From Adiantum capillus-veneris (taxonomy: Eukaryota > Streptophyta > Polypodiopsida > Polypodiales > Pteridaceae): a stretch of DNA of 64,000 nucleotides. The notes beneath the pieces were generated by a model. It saw only the letters and a list, made by a program, of their open reading frames with translations, did not search any database and was not told the origin of the DNA. Positions 34,538 to 44,776 of the stretch are shown piece after piece. The position numbers and the translations under genes were made by a program. Numbering within the stretch: the stretch's first letter is position 1; each line of letters opens with the position of its first letter. The stretch covers positions 62,207,933-62,271,932 of the forward strand of contig CM043965.1 of the NCBI GenBank assembly GCA_014529385.2. The letters run 5' to 3'.

Positions 34538-35199
34538 TCATGTATCTGAGGAGTTCAGAATTTTTTTGACCATTTCCTGGCGCCTATTTTGCGCGTAAGG
34601 CAACTCCCCAGTCAAGAGGGACTGCGCTATGGCATTTGGGTCAGTTGAGCCAATGGAAGCATGTATCCCTATCTGGGCAAGCACTTTACCACGAAAGCCA
34701 GTGCCAAACGCTGTGCATACAAGGGATCTACGCACTAGGAACACTTGATGCGCAGTTTGAGCAATGGTACTCAAACACAAAAACTTGCTCAAAGCTTTTA
34801 ACGACCAAGTCATAAAATGGGCTTGGGGAGTAAATTCATTATGGATAATGGCCACATCGCCAGGGGGGAGTTGTCCGAGGTAATGCGCAAGGGAAGCTTG
34901 AGGTCCAAAGCCCGTCCGCTTGCCACCCGTCCTTGGAGCAAAATCATCAACCTCCACAACATCCTGTCATAAACCGATGAAGGTTGAGAAAAAAGATACA
35001 AAGGATAAAATAGTAACATGAAAATTAGGATACATTTTACCTCCTGCTCCTTGTCATCCTCCTCCCTGTTGCCCTTTGCATCCAAGTCAATGGTCCCATG
35101 CACCACAGATACAAGCTTTGGATCATCAGATGGGAGGTTGCATAATGGCATAGGTATCCTAGCAGCCAACCTTGGCTTGCGTGGCTTGGAAATCTTCAT
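34538..35199 (-). CDS. Unknown 194-aa protein, two exons
   Basis: From the ATG at 35199 (MKISKPRKPRLAAR, a basic NLS-like start). Exon 1 is 35041-35199, the intron is 34964-35040 (GTAAAA...ACAG, 77 bp), and exon 2 is 34538-34963. The acidic region NREEDDKEQE leads into a globular-looking C-terminus (HEFTPQAHF is not present; visible blocks are HNEFTPQAHFMTWSLKALS and IGSTDPNAIAQSLLTGELPY). No family is recognised. Its start overlaps the end of the 317-aa ORF by 41 bp in another frame. It may therefore be the C-terminal part of that protein, separated by a one-base frameshift, rather than a separate gene. Confidence 0.5.
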
Positions 35200-36112
35200 C
35201 AGCCACGTGCAACTGCTCTGCTGCCAGGACCTCCGCACATACAACTGTAATAGTGTCAGCAACAGAGTCCCCATCTGGCAAGAGCTTGCTTTCTAGGGCA
35301 TCTGGCGTATTGTCTACGGGACATTTGCTGCTGTTGCATAGCACGCTCAAGCATTCATCCATGCGCAGGCCAAATGCTTTTTCCAAATCATGCAGGAACA
35401 CAAACTCCTCCCCATCCACTAACACTGAGGAGAAGCGGCTAATTTCTACCTCTGGGATAGCCACATCTGTCAGTGGTAGTGGCACTGGAGTGTCACTAGG
35501 GCCAGCCGCAACTATGGATTTCTCAACCACTTCCTCAAGATCCCTAGGGTACTCGAGCTGGTGTGCTTTTCCTTCCGCTGCAGGGTTCATGGAGATAACC
35601 TGCTGCTCCTTGGTGTCCTTGATAAAGGACCCAACTTGAAGATGTGGTAAGTGGAGCTCCTCCAAATTAGGTTCCTCGCTCACCAAGAAGATAAATGTTG
35701 CGAGCCGAGAAAGGTACTCCACCCCCAACTTGCGCTTCTTGAGCGCTGACACCCCAGGGGCTTGCTCGTCCAAGTAATGGCCTGCATTGGTTGCAATTTC
35801 TTGGAATCGTTGCAACCGCTTGGCGAATGGGCGATCACCTTTGTGTACATAGCGCAAAAGATCGCAAGGCACCCAGATCCCTGCGTGTGGGGGGATAGAT
35901 ACAGAATATTTTATGATGTGCTCCTCCATGAACGCAGAAATATCCTCAAATGCATCCATGTGAAGGGCAACTGTGGCGTCAAGGTCAGGGAGACGAGTAA
36001 AAAAGGTGTGGAGGTCCAACTTCCCTTTGTATTTGGTGTCCTTGAGGAAGAGGGTGAAGCGTGACAAAGGGGTGGATGTGGGTACAGATGCAGAGACTGT
36101 GGCAGCATCCAT
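35159..36112 (-). CDS. Unknown 317-aa protein
   Basis: Open from the ATG at 36112 (MDAATVSASVPTST) to a stop at 35159. The N-terminal half looks globular (LHTFFTRLPDLDATVALHMD, then GIWVPCDLLRYVHKGDRPF). The C-terminal half is acidic and Val/Pro-rich with SSVLVDGEEFVFLHDLEKAF. A good TATA box lies 83 bp upstream of the ATG. I recognise no domain. The reading frame is long and GC-richer than its flanks, which supports coding. The next ORF overlaps its 3' end, suggesting a frameshifted single protein of about 500 residues. Confidence 0.6.
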   Translation of the reverse strand: MDAATVSASVPTSTPLSRFTLFLKDTKYKGKLDLHTFFTRLPDLDATVALHMDAFEDISAFMEEHIIKYSVSIPPHAGIWVPCDLLRYVHKGDRPFAKRLQRFQEIATNAGHYLDEQAPGVSALKKRKLGVEYLSRLATFIFLVSEEPNLEELHLPHLQVGSFIKDTKEQQVISMNPAAEGKAHQLEYPRDLEEVVEKSIVAAGPSDTPVPLPLTDVAIPEVEISRFSSVLVDGEEFVFLHDLEKAFGLRMDECLSVLCNSSKCPVDNTPDALESKLLPDGDSVADTITVVCAEVLAAEQLHVADEDFQATQAKVGC

Positions 36113-36194
36113 GTTTAGCCTGGGGTGTGGATAGAGAGTGGAGGAGCTCAGGAGTTGCAAAAGTGAAAATAGTGAATGAGTTAGGTGGCCCCCC

Positions 36195-36201
36195 TTTTAT
36201 A
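36195..36201 (-). promoter_or_regulatory. TATA box of the 317-aa gene
   Basis: TATAAAA on the minus strand in the context CATTATAAAAGGGGG, 83 bp upstream of the ATG at 36112. The short space to the stop of the upstream minus-strand gene (36360) implies an independent promoter. Confidence 0.65.
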
Positions 36202-36359
36202 ATGTACCCTTTTTTTAAGACATTAAAAAAAAAGGCACTTTCACCGAAAAAATGATTTCTCATCCCAATGCAAAAAATTATATTCAAAGGCATGATTTGC
36301 CGAAGCAAATCATGTTGATTACAGCGGGGATCAATATGAAAATTGCAAGAGTTACAAAG

Positions 36360-37700
36360 TTATAAGATCGATAGCATAGTTCCATCTATCCACCAGTCCT
36401 CCTCGACCTTCAATTTGTCTTCCATTCTCTTCCCAATCTGCAGACATTCATTACAATAAGCATCTAATGATCGACAAACCATGATGTATTGAAAATGTGG
36501 TGGAAGGATTCTCACCTTGTGACCTTGTAAACGAAATTGTGCTTGTTGAAGGGCCTCAAAACCCATAATAACCAAATGTTCTCGAACATTACTGAGAGTC
36601 CAATGCTTGTTCACTTGGACTGCCTCCAAAGCATCGTTGGGCATCTTCACTGCAATGTCAAAGCTTGCAATAGCGCCGTCTACACTCTGTAAGGGAGTCC
36701 ACACTCCAAGCTTGCACATCCAACGATCATAGTGAAATCGTATGTACAAGGAGGTGCGGGATTTCAAATAGCGCATTCCAATACCTGAAGCTCCAACCTT
36801 ACAACGGCACCGGTCCCCGTTGTGCATGCCCTCCACAAAACCCCAGTCCTCTTCTAAAAGCCTTCCTAATTCCTCGTAATGCGCATCTTTACATACAAGC
36901 ATTGTGGTAGTCTCCACAAATCCAAACTCTTTAAAAATGTGCACAAAACAATGAATAGGCAAACACCAGCTCAAGCCCACAGACCTAGAAGCTTTAGAGT
37001 ATTTCAAAGAGTTTTTGACATCCATTATCATCTTTTGCTTGAAAGATGCTACCGACCACAAATCTGGGACCGGCCACTCCATACTTAATAAGGAAGTTAC
37101 TTTGATGGGTTCAAGCATTCCAAATGCTTGTATAGAAGTAGGGACAATATAGGAGTGAGAATAGAAGAAAATCCTTCTTTGAACCAGTTTGGTTGGGCAA
37201 AGATGCGGGAACATTATTGCTCCAATATCCGCATGTATAGCATTGAATGTGCCGGAGAGACTATGTAGTGGCTGCTCCTCCACCAACGTGGATGGAAATA
37301 TGACTATAAATGCATGACAAATGTTAAGTATGAATCCATAATAACATTACACTGTGATTTCACACCTAGCTTTGTATTCTCAAAACATGTACTTACAATG
37401 TGTTGGAAATCGAGGTGGTTGTTGCAAGTGCATGGTTGACATTGAGAAAACATGTTGCACAATGGCTATGGTCCCCTTGTCTTTGCGGTTCTTGAAGCCA
37501 ATGAGCTTTCCTTTCCAATGAAGATCCAAGTTTGCACGATTCCGCACACGATGAGGGCCAACAGCAGATGGTTGCATGTATACCCAAGCACCTTCGGTGA
37601 ACTCTTGTGGCACCCACTCATCATCTACACCTCTAGTGTTGTGGCATGCAAGTGCTGTGACCTCATCCTTTGGTCGCCTTTGCGAAGTAGAGTTGGCCAT
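36360..37700 (-). CDS. Unknown 415-aa protein, two exons, intact
   Basis: The ATG at 37700 (MANSTSQRRPKDEV) starts exon 1 (37397-37700). A 93-bp intron (GTAAGT...TTATAG, 37304-37396) leads to exon 2 (36360-37303). The two exons join in frame to 1248 bp with no stops. The first 100 residues (FTEGAWVYMQP, HWKGKLIGFKNRKDKG) suggest a small beta-rich module, vaguely like chromatin-reader BAH or Tudor folds; this is a weak inference. The remainder has conserved-looking Trp and Cys residues (MEWPVPDLW, GLSWCLPIHCFVHIFKEFG, NGDRCRCKVG) and a helical C-terminus. I recognise no family. Intact splice sites and frame argue for a functional gene of the element. Confidence 0.65.
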
Positions 37701-37792
37701 GGTTGAGCAAAGCAAACTAGGAGGAGGAGAAGAACCTTGCTTGTTGCTACAATGTAGGTGTGATAAAGTGATATGAGAAAATGGTCAACCCT

Positions 37793-37890
37793 TGTGGCAA
37801 TGGGAGGAGAAGGTGGACAACCCTTGCTTGGTGTGGCACTGGGAGGAGAAGGTGGATAAGCCTTGCTTGGTGTGGCAATGGAAGGTGGTA
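37793..37890. repeat. 39-bp minisatellite
   Basis: GGGAGGAGAAGGTGGA recurs at 37802 and 37841 and CTTGCTTGGTGTGGCA at a 39-bp offset, giving about 2.5 units. It lies upstream of the 415-aa gene, within its likely 5' region. Confidence 0.85.
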
Positions 37891-38294
37891 GGGGAGGAGA
37901 GAGGAGCTTCCTTGCTGCAGCAATGGAGATGGTGTAAAGAGAGAGAGTGTTGGAGTAGAGGATGAGTGTGATGGTTGCAACCAAGGAGGGGTTGGAAAAG
38001 GGATTCTAGAGAGAGAAAATCCCTTTTTGCCTAATAACTAATTTTGGGGGAGCTCTGGATAGCAAAAAAAGATTATTTAAAAGTTTTGAAAAAATTTTGA
38101 ATTTTAGGGTTTTTGGATGCACGCTTTGACTTTTTGAGATAAAAAAATGCTTTTTTGACCATAAAATAGTTTTAGGGGGGTTTTCAGAAGATGAAATTTG
38201 AGTTTTGAAATTTTTGAAAAATTTCAAATTTTTGGGATTTTTTCAAAACCGGATCAAAAAGGAGGGAAGTTGGAGGTTCCATATGGCCGACCCA

Positions 38295-38315
38295 CCCCCC
38301 CCCCCCCCCCCCCCC
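38295..38315. repeat. Poly-C tract
   Basis: 21 consecutive C residues inside the right end of the element. An 11-G run adjoins the left end on the same strand, so the two tracts are arranged in inverse orientation. Confidence 0.97.
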
Positions 38316-38362
38316 ACCTTCTCACTAGGTAAGAGCCCATTAATAAAGTGTAAGACTACTTT

Positions 38363-38503
38363 GTCCCCCTACATTTTTGAGGGCATAGAGTGTGTCCACC
38401 ACCCTCTTCTCATTGGCTGGCCTCTAATTAACCTTAATCCCAAAGGGCCCCTAGAGGGTTCATATTTTTCCTAATGACTTCTATGCAATCAAGGCTTGAT
38501 TTT
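38363..38503 (-). repeat. Right terminal inverted repeat of the 10-kb element
   Basis: On the minus strand: ATCAAGCCTTGAT, then CATTAGGAAAAATATGAACC (38457-38476), then GGGATTAAGGTTAAT (38427-38441) and AAAAATGTAGGGGGAC (38363-38379 region). The same order and orientation occur in the left repeat. One gap of about 15 bp and several substitutions separate the two. Confidence 0.55.
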
Positions 38504-38735
38504 CTGTCCCAATTTGAAATTCCATAATTGTGATGTAAGTAATTATTCTCCATATTTTGTTTGTCGAGATCCCTAATTATGACTAGATCGTGTATCATAC
38601 ACCTTTCATCACAAGCAAACTAACGTTGGACTATTTTCATCACTTGGATGTGTCCATGTCCCAGTATGAGGAGCACAAGGCCTAGACTGACCCCATCCAA
38701 GCATACAAGCACAAGTTTGAGGCAGATGCTTTGGC

Positions 38736-38819
38736 ACTTGGCACAATAGGCTCCACAGGTTATGCCTATAACAACGAACTTGGCACAATAGGCTCCACAG
38801 GTTATGCCTATAACAACGG
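38736..38819. repeat. 42-bp tandem duplication
   Basis: ACTTGGCACAATAGGCTCCA... repeated exactly twice (38736-38777 and 38778-38819), apart from the last base. It encodes a 14-residue repeat in a minus-strand frame that is not otherwise gene-like. Confidence 0.9.
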
Positions 38820-40717
38820 ACATCGCAAGAAGAACAACTATGAAGATGGTCGTTGGTATTAAACGTGGAACTTGAGTTACATACCATATATTAACAACAA
38901 TATGCTTTACGGATGATGGATGATCTACTACTCTCTTCATATTTGTAGCAAGACATGTCATTGAGTACCTTAAGACTATAAACAAGAATAATGCCATCTG
39001 TGTTTCTAGAAAAGGCCTAGGAATTAAGTTAACTTCGTGAGAGTGAAACAGTGCTCACATGTCCCGATTTGCAATGTAAAAAATCTCGGTTTCAAATCCA
39101 TTACATAATATAGGCATCTTTGTTATACTTCTCAGTAAATAGCTTAGAGTTTTGCATAAATCATGATTTGCAAATTAGTTTACCCTAAAAAAATCAGGAG
39201 ATTTATTTTTTATTGATCAATTGGCTAATTAAGTGTGTAGATGATCAATACAACATTTTATTCGCATCATCCATCCAAGCTCTTGGAAAAGGATATAGGT
39301 GAATAAGTCTTGACTTTTTTAGAAATTTATCATTTAATTTGCCAAGCGTTTTCTCGCTTCACTCAAGACTGTTTAGAATGAAAATTTATCCATATTATAC
39401 AATATACCTAGATGGACTTGATTGCTTTATGGCTGCATAGTTTTCGACAGTCTTGGTATCTCTTTATAATTGAGAGCTTCAAATCATTAAATTGTATACT
39501 AAGCTAGAGTGTTCTAATGTTCTAGCTGCATAGGCACTAATTTTGCATTGAGCACTGTGCAATTGCCAATTATGCACGTTCTAATTGAAACAAATTAGGA
39601 TACATAAATGCTTTGACATCATTGGTAGAAATGTATAAAAATTAAATGCTTAAGTTATGGAATTATATTGTTTACTTGGTCTTATAATCAAAACATGATG
39701 TATCCTAATAAAGTTGATGTCTTGCTTTTTCTTTGTCATAGCTATTCGGACGTTCTAGCTTTAACTTGTTCATATAGATATCTAAATAATAAAAACGTAA
39801 AGTCTTTTTAGGAAAGTAAATTGTGCTCGGTTTGTGCGCACCAGGATCATAGCTTCAATGTCATTGATTTCTTTTGAGAAAATTGTGCATGGAGAAATAT
39901 CCAATAGGAAGCTTCCTATGTCATTATGATATTCAGTGGATATTAGAATGATTCAAAACCACTATTCACATACCATGATAAGAGGCTCAAAGAATAATAT
40001 AGATGCACGATAGAGTCTTGACAAATTGGTTTTAGTGTCTGTTCGATATTCAACATTGTCATTTTCTAAAGGAGAATTTAAAGGTTTTTGTAAGTCCTCT
40101 TTGTTTAGTTTTTATTCATCATTCATCAAGATGAATGCAATATTGTAAATTGAACTGAGGTAATAGAGATTGTTTGTTAAATGACACCTTTATTTATCAC
40201 CTGCTATTGCTTTTTTGATGGTATATTTCAATTGGAAGTTGGATATGAATTCCACCTACATCCATGTGATGATTAACATCTCTTTGATCTAAATTTCTTC
40301 AACTTGCTGTAAAATAGGAGTATCTTTGGACAATTGTGACAATGAATTATACTTGAGAGGCATTTTTTAATAGGTTATAGTGATATTTTTTTAATACACC
40401 TACGATTATGGTTTCGCAATGTGCGATAATCAAGGAATAAATTTTATATGTTTCAGCAACATGGATATTTTTTTCAACACAAAATGGAAGTATATATGTT
40501 GTAATTTTCTTCACAACACATGTCTCCATTCTAAGCATAAAATTTTCAAGACACAATAGGTAGAGAAAGGTTATATCCTAGGAAGCACAGAATTCTTCAT
40601 CATGAAAATTACAAATTGAAAAATGTGAAAGCTTTCAAATAATATCATTCCCCACCTCTAGAATCAAGACATGATTGGAGTGGTTTTCACAATTGCAAGA
40701 GAAGGAGTCTTACAACA

Positions 40718-40755
<38 letters not shown>

Positions 40756-43040
40756 TTCCTTTCAAGTGCTCTTGACATTGGTCTAAGAATGGTTGTCATC
40801 AACTCATCAGCAATCATGATGTTTCAAAGTTTAGCAAGTGCACCTTACAAAGAAACATGCAAAGGTTAGAGTTTATGTTGAAAATAGAACATGTAAGAAT
40901 CCTCACATGGAAAAGTGATCACAATCCTACCCCAATTCTATAATATGTGGGAACGCTGGTCAATCCCATGATAGAATAAAATTTTTGACAGCGTTGATTC
41001 GTTACATTATCATTTTTTAGTAGAGAATTTGAAGGTTTTACTTGCACGTTTAATTTGTCTTCACTTTCCACTCATTGTCTCAAATGTGTTATTGTCAACT
41101 AAAACTTTTCTAATAGAGCTTGCTTATTAAATATCATCTTTATTCTACACTAGCAATAGTATTTTTGTATGCTAGATTTCTATTGGAAGTTGGATAATGA
41201 TTCAACCTTCCATGTATGAAGTTTTCAACTTTCTGGTATGTATTTCTTTAACTGCTACAAAATAAGAGTATCTTGTAGAAACATCATATTAAAGAGTTTG
41301 AGACTTCATAGCCACTGATTTGGAAATCACCAATGTCTTAAAGATTTGGTCATATGGACAAATCTCAAACTATTTTTTAAGGCCAAATCCTTCCACAAGG
41401 TAGTACTTGAAAAGATCGTTCGATCCACGCTCTCAAAAATTTGGCTAAGATTTGATCATGTGGTCAAACCTTAAACTCTTTCTAATAGTGGGAATTAGGA
41501 AATTCCCAAATTTACTAATATAGTTTTATATAGTTGTTGCATGAATTGTAACTGAGAAGTATTGGAAAAAGTTAGAAATCATTTTTGTTTAATACGTTGT
41601 GAAGGATTTGGGGTGGCCTCTATAACACACCCATATTCACAAAATAGATGGGGATGAAGAAATTAACTCTCACAAGAAGATATGGGGGCCAATCTCTAGC
41701 CACAAATTTACTCACCCTTGTAAACTTTCTACTTAGCCTACATTCAACTAGCTTCCCTCTATATATCCATAGCTCCAGATGATCGTTTGCACCTAAGGAA
41801 GCCAAAGATATGGTAAATCTTAGGAAACATACCAAAAAACAGTTATGGAAAACCTCTCTACTTTGAACATAAAATCTCACCCCAACAATGCTTCTATCCC
41901 TTACCAAAGGGACTACTATTTCACCCCTTTAGAATTTTTGGTATCACATGCATTCATGGGGCATAAACATAGTTACTCTTAGACCAAATCTTTGTCTACT
42001 TATTGGCAAAAACATGACTTTTGTACCAATTATGACACAAAACCTTCTCATTTTTTTTACATGAACCACAAAAAACACTTTTTATACTTTTTAGGTTGTA
42101 AAAGGGAATCTTTGAAAAGCACATACGTTGAAATGATACACAAGAAATTCAAAATTGCACCATCCACCTCAAGCGCATTGTACACAAGGGCCGAGACAAG
42201 GGCATATGTATTTTTCACATATCCATGATCATCATCTTTGGTAACTTTGCAAAGTAAGGTGTCATCTATAACATAATTTTATTCATGCATCCCATCATAA
42301 CTTTGTCTACATCTACAATACAAGGTTCTTGAACTACATCATCAAGAAAACATGCAGTACAAGGAGACTCTAGCATCCATGTTCTCAAATCCTCATCAGA
42401 CTCATGGTTCTCTTGTGCATCCATATTAGTGCATTCATTATTGAAAATGCATGAAGTAACATCATTCTTTTTCATGTCCACCATGCTTACATCATTTTCC
42501 ACTTCAACCTTCTCACATATCTTAGCACTATGTATCTTCAGCTTACTAGTCTTGCTCGCTTGATGGATCATGTCTGTTAGAGTTAAACCTTAGGAGGATT
42601 ACTTTTGACAAAGGTGTGAACCGTAGTTTATTTTAAGTGACTTTTGGGATCTTGGAGGTTAAGGGTCGTTTTGCTCTTTCATGTGAGAAAAAACATTTAG
42701 TTATGTAGCGTGATGGTGTTGGGCAGATTTTCTGTGTAATGGCGGATTTCTAGTTGTCAGATGCAATATGTCAGATGCAGCAGTTTGTTGAATGCAGAAT
42801 TCAGATCAGTTGTCTTATTTCTTTCTCATTCTCTCTGTGTATTCTATGTCCTGGGTACGATACAAGTGCAGAAATGTTCAGTTCAAAATGTTTGGGTTGT
42901 TGAAGTGATGAATCTGCAGTAGGAGGAATTTCTGTGTTGTCAGAGTGAATTGTCAGACAGTTTGTCAGAATCTGTGTGCAAAACTGCTCAGTTAAACCAA
43001 CCATTAAACAATTCCATGTTCATGTTTGTATTCACATGTC
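38820..43040. other. No gene seen; (CA)n at 40718-40752
   Basis: Long AT-rich intergenic stretch. Open frames at 41620-41907 (-) and 42266-42571 (-) have no recognised domain. A 35-bp CA microsatellite is present. Confidence 0.5.
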
Positions 43041-43047
43041 CAATTAC

Positions 43048-43310
43048 CTTTCCAATACAAGCATCAAGGCCATCATCACAAAAATGAGCATCATTGCAAT
43101 CAAATAAGACCTCATTTCCTTGAGATATAGATCAAGGTACATCCTTTTGCTTCACACATCTCTTTGTTTTTAATCTCTTTCCAATACAGGCATCAAGGCC
43201 ATCATCACAAAAATGAGCATCACTACGATCCAATAAGACCTCATTTCCAGGCTTGAGAGATAGATCAAGGTACATCCTTTTGCTTCACACACCTCTTTCT
43301 TTGTAATATC
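43048..43310. repeat. 129-bp tandem duplication
   Basis: CTTTCCAATACARGCATCAA starts copies at 43048 and 43177; both end in CCTTTTGCTTCACACA. There are few differences. Confidence 0.9.
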
Positions 43311-43774
43311 TTTCTCAAGATATCGAGTGGCTTCTCAACTATATGTCCATCTACAATAACCCCATACAAGATACCAACTTGCAGTGCATATCCTCTATCT
43401 TTGATGGTGGATCCAAACTTGCCATAAGCCTTATATTCGTCTCCTTGTAGGAGGGAACCTATATTTCTTACTTTATGCAAGTTTGTTAACCCTCATGCAC
43501 ATTCCTATCACCTAAGACGGACGCCGTATTATTTATTTGGTAGAGTCAGGTACCGGGCTTGTCGATCCAATAGGAAAAGGTTAAGAGTGATCGTCGATGA
43601 GAGGTGCACTCTAACTGGAACATTCAAGGGATTAGTTGGCTAAGCATGGGTGCCCAATTGTGAATGAGGCGAGCTCATATAAAAGTCAACTAAACCTAAA
43701 ATTCACTCATTCTTTCATTTGTGCAATTGAAGAGTGCTCTTGCTCCATCTCCATCTTCTTCTTCTTCACCTCTT

Positions 43775-43830
43775 TGTGTGTGTGTGTGTATGCGTGAGAG
43801 AGAGAGAGAGAGAGAGAGAGTGTGTGTGTG
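43775..43830. repeat. Compound (GT)n(GA)n(TG)n microsatellite
   Basis: GT, then GA, then TG runs. Frames crossing it on both strands are artefacts. It lies in what may be the 5' LTR of the gypsy element, downstream of a TATA-like CATATAAAAG (about 43676). Confidence 0.9.
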
Positions 43831-44074
43831 CAATCGAGCATTGTGACGATGGCACGGCCGTGGAAAAACGGTTGAGCGCGGCGCAATGGCGGCTCCTTCT
43901 TCTTCACGGTGAGGAATCCTCCACGATAGCAAGCGTAGAGCGGTGAGTGACACACCATCGCCATCTTTGAGCTTACTAGTTTAGGTTAGTTGCATGCTTT
44001 GAGCCATTTGTGGCTTGCACACAGTGTATCGGCAAGTTCCTTGCATTGACACGTGCGACAGACGAGCACATTTT

Positions 44075-44091
44075 TGGCGTCGTTGCCGGGG
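44075..44091 (+). other. Gypsy primer-binding site
   Basis: TGGCGTCGTTGCCGGGG after a CA end (44070) and a short T run. It is one base different from the TGGCGCCGTTGCCGGGG typical of plant Athila/Tat-type gypsy elements (tRNA-primed). Confidence 0.75.
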
Positions 44092-44776
44092 AATGTCATA
44101 CACTAAGCTTGAATGGCACTCTTTGCTTCTTTGTGATGCAATTTCAATTGTAGAAAAGGTAGGGAAGGAAGGTGTGTGTGTTGAGAAGAAGCATTTTGTT
44201 TTGCTACTGTGTATTTCTTTGTTAATGAGGTTTTGAAAGGTACTGAGTTTTGTCTGTGATAAGGTGTTAGTATTAAGGTTGTAGATCCATAATGTTAGTT
44301 CTGTGTAATGTAAAGTACAGTAAGTAGGAAGTAGATCTGTTAGAGCTAATGAAGTGTGTTAGTGTGTAACAGTAGGTGTATTAGTTGTAAGTAGGTAGGT
44401 AGAGTGTGTGCATGGCGACCTTATCCCAAAAAAATAAATAAAAATTAAAGTTAGGACCACGATTGAAAATATCTCCCATACCCAAACCCAAGCTCACGCT
44501 CAGACTCAGGCCTCAGTTTCCATTTAAAATTACGTATTTTAGCCTCACACGTAGCTAGACCTTTTTGAGGACGAATGGAGCTTCAGGTGACCGAACGTTG
44601 TACTGTAAAGCACACCGCAATCCTCTGAGTGATACGCTCATTTTGAGCTATCACACACTTTAATCAAAAAATCGATCATTAAAAAACATAAAAAAACGAC
44701 TGAAAACGGACGCCTAAAAAAGTAAGCGGTTAATCTTCGAGGTTATTCGTCGACGCTTGTAGGGTGCCAAAGGCAC

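Larger units (their letters stand above)
28446..38503. mobile_element. Putative 10-kb transposon-like element carrying an H3 variant
   Basis: A unit bounded by diverged inverted repeats (28446-28625 and 38363-38503). It holds a multi-exon transposase-like gene and a histone H3 variant on the plus strand, and three ORFs on the minus strand. A foldback block at 33.1-34.4 kb separates the two converging gene sets. Spacing is compact for a plant genome (139 bp between the transposase stop and the H3 start). The coding parts contain more CpG than the AT-rich flanks. No target-site duplication was identified, because microsatellite DNA adjoins the left edge. I know no described transposon family with this gene set. 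That it is one mobile unit is inference from the inverted repeats and compactness. Confidence 0.55.

Noticed and set aside
28446-38503. An endogenous giant virus or viral histone cluster
   Set aside because: The genes have GT-AG introns and plant-type TATA boxes, and no viral core genes (major capsid, DNA polymerase, packaging ATPase) are present.
43696-43964. Open frames on both strands across 43.7-43.9 kb
   Set aside because: They are produced by the compound GT/GA repeat; the two minus frames overlap each other and neither has a domain.
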